From Variovorax sp. J22G73 (GTDB taxonomy: Bacteria > Pseudomonadota > Gammaproteobacteria > Burkholderiales > Burkholderiaceae_C), in NCBI RefSeq assembly GCF_030317035.1, contig NZ_JASZYK010000002.1, forward strand, positions 806,001 through 870,000: 64,000 nt of DNA. The letters run 5' to 3'. The notes under the pieces are model-generated. The model was not told the origin of the DNA and made no database searches. It was given only the letters and a program-made list of their open reading frames with translations. Positions 24,820 through 31,970 of this stretch are shown piece after piece. Position numbers and translations under genes: made by a program. The first letter of the stretch is position 1. Each line of letters opens with the position of its first letter.

Positions 24820-25935
24820 ATGCTTGAAACCCGAGCCGCGACCGCTGTGTCGCGGCGCACCGTGACCACTGTTTTCGATCCCCATCGCGCGTCGGAAGAC
24901 GACTGGGGCCGCTTTCTCACTTACTGGCGCCTGCGCCATGCGGAGGACACGCCCGACGAGCCGGCGCTGGCCGACGCCGACCGGCGCCACGACGTGCTGC
25001 AGCCCAACGCGCTGTACGCGTTCCATCGCGTGCTGGCCGTCGGCGCGCGCGGCGAGTTCATCGGCAGCCTGACCGCGAGCTTTCGCCGCGAAGGCACGCC
25101 CGAGCACGAGGCCTTCGCGCCCTTCGTCGATGCCTGGGGCGGCGTGCTGCGGCCGCACCGGCGGCGCGGCGTGGCCAGCGCGTTGCTGCGCTCGCTGCTG
25201 GCGTTGATGGACGCGCAGGGCAAGTCCGTCGCCACCGTCAAGGCGCACCTGCCCGAAGGCCATGCCTTCCTGACAGCCATCGGCGCCGCCGAGAAGCATC
25301 GCGCCGTGGAAAACCGCATGCCCTTCGCCGGGCTCGACTGGCAGGCCCTGGCACGCTGGCGCAGCGAAGGCTTCGCGCCCGCGCACGGCCTGCGCGCCGA
25401 GTTGCATGCGGGCCGCGTGCCCTTCGAGCGGCTGGCGAGCCTGATGGCGCCGCTGTCGGCATTGCTCGGCGACGCGCCCACCACCGGGCTGGCGCGGCCG
25501 CCGATGCGCTACGACCTGGAGGGCTACCGCACCTGGTACGCCGACATGGACCGCCGCGGCGGTGACCACCTGATGGTGCTGCTGCTCGACGGCAACGACG
25601 TGGCGGCGGTGTGCGACGCCGCCTGGAGCCCGCGCTTTCCCGACCGCATGTTCCAGAACCTCACGGCGGTGGCGCGGCCCTGGCGCGGCAAGGGCCTGGC
25701 GAAGGGCGTGAAGGCGGCCATGCTGCAGCTGGTGCGCGAGCGCCACCACGAGGTGGCACTGGCCGTGACCAGCAACGCCGAGGTCAACGCGCCCATGCTC
25801 GCCATCAACCGGCAATTGGGCTTTGCGCCGCACAGGCATGATGGGCTCTACCAGATCGGCACCGAAGGCCTGAGGAACTTCCTCGCGGCCCGGCCCCTGG
25901 CTCTACAACAGGATTCCCAGGAGGCACGGCCATGA
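24820..25935 (+). CDS. GNAT-family N-acetyltransferase, two-domain
   Basis: 371 aa with two GNAT-like halves. Half 1 has GGVLRPHRRRGVASALLRSL (the acetyl-CoA pyrophosphate-binding A-motif) at about 106-125. Half 2 has NLTAVARPWRGKGLAKGVKA at about 285-304 and NAPMLAINRQLGFAPHRH near the end. The tandem architecture resembles mycothiol-synthase-type and Eis-like enzymes, but substrate is unknown. The ATG of the RIO kinase gene lies inside its 3' end (ATGA overlap at 25932), so the two are translationally coupled. Confidence 0.87.
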   Translation: MLETRAATAVSRRTVTTVFDPHRASEDDWGRFLTYWRLRHAEDTPDEPALADADRRHDVLQPNALYAFHRVLAVGARGEFIGSLTASFRREGTPEHEAFAPFVDAWGGVLRPHRRRGVASALLRSLLALMDAQGKSVATVKAHLPEGHAFLTAIGAAEKHRAVENRMPFAGLDWQALARWRSEGFAPAHGLRAELHAGRVPFERLASLMAPLSALLGDAPTTGLARPPMRYDLEGYRTWYADMDRRGGDHLMVLLLDGNDVAAVCDAAWSPRFPDRMFQNLTAVARPWRGKGLAKGVKAAMLQLVRERHHEVALAVTSNAEVNAPMLAINRQLGFAPHRHDGLYQIGTEGLRNFLAARPLALQQDSQEARP

Positions 25936-26783
25936 AAGCACCCCCCAGACTGCAGGCATTGATCGACGAGGGCCTGATCGACACCGTGGTGCGCCAGCTC
26001 ATGAGCGGCAAGGAGGCCATGGTGTACGTGGTGCGCTGCGGCGACGAAACGCGCTGCGCCAAGGTCTACAAGGAGGCCGACAAGCGCAGCTTTCGCCAGG
26101 CGGTGGACTACACCGAGAACCGCCGCGTGAAGAACACCCGCGAGGCGCGCGCCATGGCCAAGGGCACCAAGTTCGGCCGCCAGGTGACCGAGGCCATCTG
26201 GCAGAGCGCCGAGGTCGATGCGCTCTACCGCCTGGCCGCCGCCGGCGTGCGCGTGCCCACGCCGCACAACTTCCTGGAAGGCGTGCTGCTGATGGACCTG
26301 GTGACCGACGCCAACGGCGACGCCGCCCCACGCCTGAACGACGTGGCCTTCTCGAGCGAAGACGCGCTCCGACACCATGCCAGCCTTCTCCGCGAGGTGA
26401 TGCGCATGCTGTGCGCGGGCGTGGTGCACGGCGACCTGTCGGAGTTCAACGTGCTGCTGGCCGAAGACGGCCCCGTCATCATCGACCTGCCGCAGGCGGT
26501 GGACGCCGCGGGCAACAACCACGCCAAGCGCATGCTGCTGCGCGACGTGGAAAACCTGCGCAACTTCTTCGGCCAGTACGAGCCGGGCCTGCTGCGCACG
26601 CACTACGGCGACGAGATCTGGCAGCTGTACGAGCGCGGCCTGCTGCGCCCCGAGACCGAGCTGACGGGCACCTTCGTGCGCGAGAGCGGCCCGGTCGACC
26701 TGGGCAACGTGCTGCGCGAGGTGGAAGACGCGCGCATGGAAGAGGCGGCGCGGCTGCTGCGCATGCAGACGCCGCGACAATAG
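25932..26783 (+). CDS. RIO1-family atypical serine protein kinase
   Basis: 283 aa. The flexible-loop/ATP site has LMSGKEAMVYVV (about 23-34), followed by the ATP-anchoring Lys in RCAKVYKEADKRSF. The catalytic loop is VVHGDLSEFNVLL (about 162-174) and the metal-binding loop VIIDLPQAV has IDLPQ where other kinases have DFG, as in RIO proteins. Bacterial RIO kinases such as Pseudomonas PA4780-type proteins autophosphorylate; substrates here are unknown. Pairing with a GNAT enzyme by a 4-base overlap suggests a joint function. Confidence 0.9.
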   Translation: MKAPPRLQALIDEGLIDTVVRQLMSGKEAMVYVVRCGDETRCAKVYKEADKRSFRQAVDYTENRRVKNTREARAMAKGTKFGRQVTEAIWQSAEVDALYRLAAAGVRVPTPHNFLEGVLLMDLVTDANGDAAPRLNDVAFSSEDALRHHASLLREVMRMLCAGVVHGDLSEFNVLLAEDGPVIIDLPQAVDAAGNNHAKRMLLRDVENLRNFFGQYEPGLLRTHYGDEIWQLYERGLLRPETELTGTFVRESGPVDLGNVLREVEDARMEEAARLLRMQTPRQ

Positions 26784-26822
26784 GCGGGCTCCCGCCTTTC
26801 CGTTGTTGGCGGGCTCCCGCCT
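26783..26822 (+). terminator. Tandem short hairpins after the RIO kinase gene
   Basis: GGCGGGCTCCCGCCTT occurs twice, separated by TCCGTTGTT, each able to fold as GGCGGG/CCCGCC with a minimal loop and a short pyrimidine tail. They follow directly on the stop codon at 26783. Probable weak tandem terminator. Confidence 0.4.
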
Positions 26823-26856
26823 TCCCTTTCGTCCCGTACCGCGTCGTCCTGCCTCG

Positions 26857-27816
26857 ATGAACTCCCCCGCCCTGCCGAACCCCGCGCCGCACTGGCCACA
26901 GCCGCTTTCCAGCACCGTGCGCCAGGTGCGGCAGATTGCCAAGGCGGCGGCCTTCGTGGCGCTGGGCTTCGGGGCGGCGGCGCACGCAGCGCATGCGGCC
27001 GGGAGCATCCGGCTCGAAGACGACCGCGGCACCACGGTCGAGCTGCAGGCGCCGGCGCGGCGCATCGTGTCGTTGATGCCTTCGCTCACAGAAACGGTGT
27101 GCGCGCTCGACGCCTGCGACCGGCTGGTGGGCATCGACCGCCACGCCAACTGGCCGGCCTCGGTCAAGGGCCTGCCGCAGGTGGGCGGCATCGACGACGC
27201 GAACATCGAGCGCATCGTGTCGCTCAAGCCCGACCTGGTGCTGCTGCGCCCGCGCAGCCGCGCCGCCGAGCCGCTGGAGCGCCTGGGCATCAAGGTGCTG
27301 GCGCTCGACGCCAAGACCCATGCCGACATGCGCCGTGTGATGGAAACCGTGGCCCGCGCCACCGGCCGCCCCGGCGCGGGCGAGGCCTTCTGGCGCAAGC
27401 TGGACGCCGGGCTGGACGCCGCGCGGGCCCGCGTGCCGGCCGGCTGGCAGGGCCGGCGGGTGTATTTCGAGGTGCACGGGGGCATGGCCGCGGCCAGCGA
27501 AAGCTCGTTCATCGGCGAAACGCTGGCCCGGCTGGGCCTGGGCAACGCGGTGCCGGGCACGCTGGGGCCCTTTCCCAAGATGAGCCCCGAATTCGTGGTG
27601 CGCGCCAACCCCGACGTGCTGATGGTGTCGGCGCTGGGCGAAATCTCGGCCATGGCCGGGCGGCCGGGCTGGTCGGCCATGTCGGCCATCCAGCGCGGGC
27701 GGGTGTGCAGCTTCGCCTCGGCGCGCTTCGACCTCATGATGCGCCCCGGCCCCCGGCTGGACGAGGCGGCCGACGCCATCGTGGCCTGCCTGGCCTCGCT
27801 GGACCCGAAGCCCTGA
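26857..27816 (+). CDS. Periplasmic helical-backbone metal/cobalamin binding protein (BtuF-like), orphan
   Basis: 319 aa from the ATG at 26857. A hydrophobic signal segment (AAAFVALGFGAAAHAAHAAG) is preceded by an unusually long N-region. The mature part has RIVSLMPSLTETVCALDACD, LVGIDRHANWP, GGIDDANIERIVSLKPDLVL and PGPRLDEAADAI, the BtuF/class III pattern. There is no adjacent ABC permease or ATPase and no riboswitch upstream, unlike the binding protein at 1-280. It would need to use a transporter encoded elsewhere. Ligand (B12 or ferric chelate) not decided. Confidence 0.82.
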   Translation: MNSPALPNPAPHWPQPLSSTVRQVRQIAKAAAFVALGFGAAAHAAHAAGSIRLEDDRGTTVELQAPARRIVSLMPSLTETVCALDACDRLVGIDRHANWPASVKGLPQVGGIDDANIERIVSLKPDLVLLRPRSRAAEPLERLGIKVLALDAKTHADMRRVMETVARATGRPGAGEAFWRKLDAGLDAARARVPAGWQGRRVYFEVHGGMAAASESSFIGETLARLGLGNAVPGTLGPFPKMSPEFVVRANPDVLMVSALGEISAMAGRPGWSAMSAIQRGRVCSFASARFDLMMRPGPRLDEAADAIVACLASLDPKP

Positions 27817-27899
27817 CCGCGTGATCCCGTGACCCTGCGACCCTGCGCCGCCACGGCCATGTACCAAGACATGGTCCGCTGCAGTACCATTTCCGCATC

Positions 27900-29189
27900 T
27901 TGACCCCTGCGCCCGCCCCTTCTTCGCCTGCCGTGCCCGCTGTGCCTGGCACGGCCTTGGTGACTTCTTCGGCCTCCACTGTGCTCACCGTCGATCCGGC
28001 CGACGTCGATTCCGAAATCGCCATCGCACGCGACGTGGCCGCCATCGGGCGCATCAGCGCGGTGCCCTCCCTGCTCAAGGTCATCTGCCAGAACACCGGC
28101 ATGGGCTTCGCCGCCGTGGCCCGCGTCACGGACGGCACCTGGACGGCCTGCGCGGTGGAAGACACCATCCAGTTTGGCCTGAAGCCCGGCGGCCAGCTCA
28201 AGGTTGAAACCACGCTGTGCAGCGAATCGCGCATGGCTCGCCAGCCCGTGGTGATCGACCGTGCCAGCACCGACCCCGTGTACTTCAACCACCACACGCC
28301 GCGCATGTACAACATCGAGAGCTACATCTCGGTGCCCATCATCCACAGCAACGGCGAGTACTTCGGCAACCTGTGCGCCATCGACCCGCGCCCGGCCGTG
28401 GTGTCCGACGCGCGGGTGGTGGCCATGTTCACCGCCTTTGCCGACCTCATCGCGCGCCAGCTGGAAACCGAAGACCGCCAGGAGCGCACCGAAACCGCCC
28501 TGCAGTCCGAGCGCGCCACGGCCGAGCTGCGCGAACAGTTCATCGCCGTGCTGGGGCACGACCTGCGCAACCCGCTGTCCTCGGTGGGCGCGGCGGCCGA
28601 ACTGCTGGTGCGCCGGCAGACCGAGCCCGAGCTGGTCAAGCTGGGCAACCGGCTGAAAGCCAGCACGCGGCGCATGTCGGGGCTGATCGACGACGTGCTC
28701 GACCTGGCGCGCGTGCGCCTGGGCTCGGGCATGCACCTGAGCATTCGCGAGGCCGACTTTCTGGCCTCGGCGCTGACGGACGTGATCGACGAGGTGCGCG
28801 CGGCCAACCCGCGGCTGGACATTCGCGACGACATCGCCATCAACGGCGCGGTGCGCTGCGACCAGGGGCGCATCCAGCAGGTGCTGTCCAACCTGCTGGG
28901 CAACGCGGTGACGCACGGCGCGCCGGACAGCCCCATCACCGTGCGCGCGGCCATCGAGGGCGACCAACTGGTGCTGTCGGTGACCAACGACGGCGCGCCC
29001 ATTCCCGAGGACGACCTCGCGAAGATCTTCCAGCCCTATTGGCGCCCGGCGCACAGCAAGCCCGGCGGCGGGCTGGGGCTGGGCCTGTACATCGCCTCCG
29101 AAATCGTCGCCGGCCACGGCGGCACGCTGCAGGTGAGTTCCTGCGCGAGCGAGGGGACCTGCTTCATGGCGACGCTGCCTGTCGCGTGA
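27900..29189 (+). CDS. GAF-domain sensor histidine kinase
   Basis: 429 aa from a TTG start; no ATG precedes the conserved region. A variable Ala/Pro-rich start is followed by a GAF domain at about 35-190 (TGMGFAAVARVTDGTWTACA, SYISVPIIHSNGEYFGNLCA) and a coiled-coil linker. The HisKA domain has QFIAVLGHDLRNPLSSVGAA, the His being the phosphoacceptor; the HATPase has QVLSNLLGNAVTHG and GGGLGLGLYIASEIVAGHGG. No membrane span, so it is cytoplasmic, and no response regulator is adjacent (orphan kinase). An inverted repeat CCATGT-ACCAAG-ACATGG at 27857-27874 lies in the promoter region. Confidence 0.87.
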   Translation: MTPAPAPSSPAVPAVPGTALVTSSASTVLTVDPADVDSEIAIARDVAAIGRISAVPSLLKVICQNTGMGFAAVARVTDGTWTACAVEDTIQFGLKPGGQLKVETTLCSESRMARQPVVIDRASTDPVYFNHHTPRMYNIESYISVPIIHSNGEYFGNLCAIDPRPAVVSDARVVAMFTAFADLIARQLETEDRQERTETALQSERATAELREQFIAVLGHDLRNPLSSVGAAAELLVRRQTEPELVKLGNRLKASTRRMSGLIDDVLDLARVRLGSGMHLSIREADFLASALTDVIDEVRAANPRLDIRDDIAINGAVRCDQGRIQQVLSNLLGNAVTHGAPDSPITVRAAIEGDQLVLSVTNDGAPIPEDDLAKIFQPYWRPAHSKPGGGLGLGLYIASEIVAGHGGTLQVSSCASEGTCFMATLPVA

Positions 29190-29264
29190 CGGACATTTCG
29201 GGGCGCTTTGATTCCCGCCCCGGCTCCCGCTACCGTTTCGTTTTTCCGTTTTTTTCCTGACCCC

Positions 29265-29810
29265 ATGAAGCACCGCAAGCAGACCTCGTCCACCCCATTC
29301 ATCCGGGTGGGCCCCAGCGGCGTGCACGGCCTGGGCGCCTTCGCCACGCGCGACCTGCCCGCCGAGGCTTTCCTGGGCCTGTACGAAGGCCGCCGCTACA
29401 CCAAGGCCGAGATCGCCACCAAGGCCTGGGACGACCAGCTGACCTACCTGTTCACGCTGACCAACCAGGAAACCATCGACGGCGCCAAGGGCGGCAACGC
29501 CACGCGCCACCTGAACCATTCGTGCGAACCCAACTGCGAGGCGGTGGAGGAATACGACGAAGGCGGCGAGCTGGTGCTGAAGTTCCAGACGCTGGTGGCG
29601 GTGGACGCGGGCGACGAGCTGTTCATCGACTATTCGCTCACCGCGGACGACGGCTCGCCGCCGTCGAAGTACCCGTGCCATTGCGGCTCGCAGGCTTGCC
29701 GGGGAACGATGCTGGCGGCGCCTGACGAAGCCGAAGCCAAAGCCGACGCCGAAGCCGAAGCCGTCCAGGCGACGAACCCGAGCGAAGCGGTCGCGCCCAC
29801 CGCGCTCTGA
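29265..29810 (+). CDS. SET-domain protein (putative lysine methyltransferase)
   Basis: 181 aa from the ATG at 29265. The SET core is complete: GVHGLGAFATRDLPA, the cofactor/pseudoknot motif ATRHLNHSCEPNCEAVEEYD (about 82-101), and DELFIDYSL with the catalytic-type Tyr. A post-SET CHCGSQACRGTM supplies three cysteines that with the NHSC Cys could bind zinc. The C-terminal 35 residues are an acidic Ala/Glu tail. Bacterial SET proteins are found scattered in proteobacteria; substrates are mostly unknown. Confidence 0.88.
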   Translation: MKHRKQTSSTPFIRVGPSGVHGLGAFATRDLPAEAFLGLYEGRRYTKAEIATKAWDDQLTYLFTLTNQETIDGAKGGNATRHLNHSCEPNCEAVEEYDEGGELVLKFQTLVAVDAGDELFIDYSLTADDGSPPSKYPCHCGSQACRGTMLAAPDEAEAKADAEAEAVQATNPSEAVAPTAL

Positions 29811-29826
29811 GGCGGCCGGTCGCCCG

Positions 29827-30195
29827 TCAGGGCGACTCGTTCTTCAGTTGCCGCAGCTGGTCTTCGGCGCGCTCGAGCTGCGTGCGCAGCGAGCGGATGT
29901 CCTGCTCCAGCTTGTCGATGCGCGCCGCCCGGCTGCCGGCCGGCGCCGGCGCCTTGCACCGGGCCTGCACCGCGTTCAACGCTTCGGCCAGTTGCTGGCG
30001 GCGCAGCATCTGGCCGCGCGAACGGGCAAGGTCGATGTCGCGCTCCAGCGATGCTTCTTCCGCCTGGCAGGCCGCGGCATCAGGCACCGCGGCGGGCTGG
30101 GCGAAAGCGGGCGTCGTCGGGGTCAGAACCATCAGCAGGGCAAAGGCAAGGGAAAGCGTTGCAGCCAGGGTCGGAAAGCAGGTGTTGAAGCGCAT
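29827..30195 (-). CDS. DUF1090-family periplasmic protein
   Basis: 122 aa. A clear signal peptide (LAATLSLAFALLMVLTP then TTPAFAQP) is followed by the DUF1090 helical hairpin: CQAEEASLERDIDLARSRGQ, LAEALNAVQARC, then a coiled coil IDKLEQDIRSLRTQLERAED. The two cysteines (about 43 and 79) may form a disulfide. Related to E. coli YqjC. Converges on the SET gene with 16 bases between them; GTCGCCC-GTCA-GGGCGAC across the junction may act as a bidirectional hairpin. Confidence 0.85.
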   Translation of the reverse strand: MRFNTCFPTLAATLSLAFALLMVLTPTTPAFAQPAAVPDAAACQAEEASLERDIDLARSRGQMLRRQQLAEALNAVQARCKAPAPAGSRAARIDKLEQDIRSLRTQLERAEDQLRQLKNESP

Positions 30196-30237
30196 GCTGC
30201 ACGGTAACGCAACGGCGATGCAAAAAGCCGCTCAGCC

Positions 30238-30879
30238 CTACACCGCGAGGTAGCGCGCATCCCATTGCGCGGCAAGCCGCCGCGCCCGGTGCAGCGGCAG
30301 GCGCGCGGCCTCGAAGTCGACCACGCACGCCACGTCCGCCGCCTGCGGGCGCGCGGGGCTTTCGCTGCTGCGGCCGTCGGTGAGCAGCCACAGCCAGCGT
30401 TGGCGCGATTCGTTCCTGGCCAGCAGCTGCTCGGCGCGCTGCACGCCCAGCGCCAGCGGCGTGCCGCCGCCCGCGGCAATGGGCGCGACCCAGTCGTCGT
30501 TCCAGGCGCTGGCGCGGCGCGGGGGCAGGCGGAGCTCGACCACCTCGCCGGCGAAGCACAGCAGCGCGACGTGGTCGCGGCGCTGGTAGGCCTCCTGCAT
30601 CAGCGCGAGCAGCAGGCCCTTGGCGCGCGCGAGGTTGCCGTCGTTGCGCATCGAGGCCGAGCAGTCGAGCAGGAAGCAATGCAGCGCGCCGCTGCGCGAC
30701 TGCTGCGGGCGATGGCGCAGGTGCGCGGCGCACAAGGCGTCGGCGCCGCGGGCCGCGAAGGTGCGCGGCCAGTCGAAGGCCGTGCCCTGCGTGGCGGGGC
30801 CATGCCATGCGTCCCTTTGCGTGCCCTGCCTCCGGTCACCCTGGCGTGCGCCAGCGGGTGCGGTGTTCCGGAGGCTCAG
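30238..30879 (-). CDS. VWA-domain (ChlD-like) subunit of a cobaltochelatase
   Basis: About 213 aa if it starts at the CTG at 30879. That codon overlaps the upstream TGA as CTGA, and no ATG, GTG or TTG lies in frame before the conserved FDWPRTFAARG segment. A TTG further down (in ADALCAA) would delete conserved sequence. The VWA domain has the MIDAS motif FLLDCSASM and later WLLTDGRSS. With the AAA+ subunit and CobN it forms the ATP-dependent cobalt-insertion motor for corrinoid synthesis. Last gene of the riboswitch operon. Confidence 0.8.
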   Translation of the reverse strand: MSLRNTAPAGARQGDRRQGTQRDAWHGPATQGTAFDWPRTFAARGADALCAAHLRHRPQQSRSGALHCFLLDCSASMRNDGNLARAKGLLLALMQEAYQRRDHVALLCFAGEVVELRLPPRRASAWNDDWVAPIAAGGGTPLALGVQRAEQLLARNESRQRWLWLLTDGRSSESPARPQAADVACVVDFEAARLPLHRARRLAAQWDARYLAV

Positions 30880-31970
30880 GCTTTTTTTGCGGCGGCCTGC
30901 TGCGAAGCGATGAGCGGGCGCAGCGGCTTCACGCGCTCGATGCCGACGGGCTCGGGGGGCATGGCGCCCCAGTCTTCCGCGTCGTTGCTGTCGTTGTTGC
31001 TGTCGCCGGCGTTGTTCGCAGATGCGGGGGCGTTTGTGGTATTTCTGGCGGAGGAGTTGGCGGGCGCAGGTGCTGCAGTGGGCGGCGCGCTTTCGGTGCC
31101 GGGCTTGCGCCGGTGCAGCAGCACCGCCTCGGCCACGCGCTGCACATGCGCTTCGTCGATCGTCGCCGCCCCTTCCCACGCCGCGAGCGCACGGGCCGAT
31201 CGCAGCATGACGAGGTCGGCGCGCAAGCCGTCCGCACCGGCCGCGATGCACAGCGCGCTCACCGCTTCATGCACCGCGTCGCCATACGGCAGCGCGCGCG
31301 CATCGGCCACGAGCGCGCGCGCGCGCACCAGCGCCGCGGCCAGCTCGGCCTCTTCCTGCGCGTGCTTCGCGCGAAAGCCTTGCGGGTCGGCATCGAAGGC
31401 CAGCCGCGCGCGCACGATCGCCTGCCGCTCGGCCGCGTCCTCGATGTTGCGCAGCTGCACGCACAGCCCGAAGCGGTCGAGCAGCTGCGGGCGCAGCGTG
31501 CCCTCTTCCGGGTTCATGGTGCCCACGAGCACGAAGCGCGCGGCATGCCGGTGCGAGATGCCGTCGCGCTCCACCACGTTCACGCCGCTGGCGGCGGCGT
31601 CGAGCAGCGAGTCGATCAGCGCGTCGGGCAGCAGGTTGATCTCGTCCACGTACAGCACGCCGCCGTGCGCGCGCGCCAGCAGGCCGGGCGCGAACCTGAG
31701 CTCATGGCCGGCCAGCGCCTGGCCCAGGTCGAGCGTGCCGACCAGGCTTTCCAGGCTGGCGCCCAGCGGCAGCGTGACGAAGGGCGCCCCCGGCAGCAGC
31801 TCGGCCAGCGCGCGCGCGGCGGTGGTCTTGGCGGTGCCGCGCGGGCCTTCGATGAGCACGCCGCCCAGGCCCGGGTCGACCGCGGCCAGCAGCAGCGCCT
31901 GCCGCAGCAAGGGTTGGCCTGCGATGGCGGCGAAGGGGAACGGCACCGGCATCGGGGCGGCTGTGGTCAT
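30876..31970 (-). CDS. AAA+ ATPase (ChlI-like) subunit of a cobaltochelatase
   Basis: 364 aa. Walker A GPRGTAKTTAARAL (about 42-55), Walker B GGVLYVDEINLLPDALID, sensor LVGTMNPEEGTLRPQLLDRF, typical of magnesium-chelatase BchI/ChlI. A flexible Asn/Asp/Ala-rich stretch (about 300-335) precedes a conserved basic C-terminus. It starts inside the CobN stop (ATGA at 31967-31970) and its own stop overlaps the candidate CTG of the VWA gene. Drives conformational work during metal insertion. Confidence 0.9.
   Translation of the reverse strand: MTTAAPMPVPFPFAAIAGQPLLRQALLLAAVDPGLGGVLIEGPRGTAKTTAARALAELLPGAPFVTLPLGASLESLVGTLDLGQALAGHELRFAPGLLARAHGGVLYVDEINLLPDALIDSLLDAAASGVNVVERDGISHRHAARFVLVGTMNPEEGTLRPQLLDRFGLCVQLRNIEDAAERQAIVRARLAFDADPQGFRAKHAQEEAELAAALVRARALVADARALPYGDAVHEAVSALCIAAGADGLRADLVMLRSARALAAWEGAATIDEAHVQRVAEAVLLHRRKPGTESAPPTAAPAPANSSARNTTNAPASANNAGDSNNDSNDAEDWGAMPPEPVGIERVKPLRPLIASQQAAAKKA

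Noticed and set aside
25848..29681. A 1277-codon minus-strand open frame
   Set aside because: It covers four clear plus-strand genes (RIO kinase, BtuF-like, GAF kinase, SET) and has the low-complexity composition of a shadow frame.
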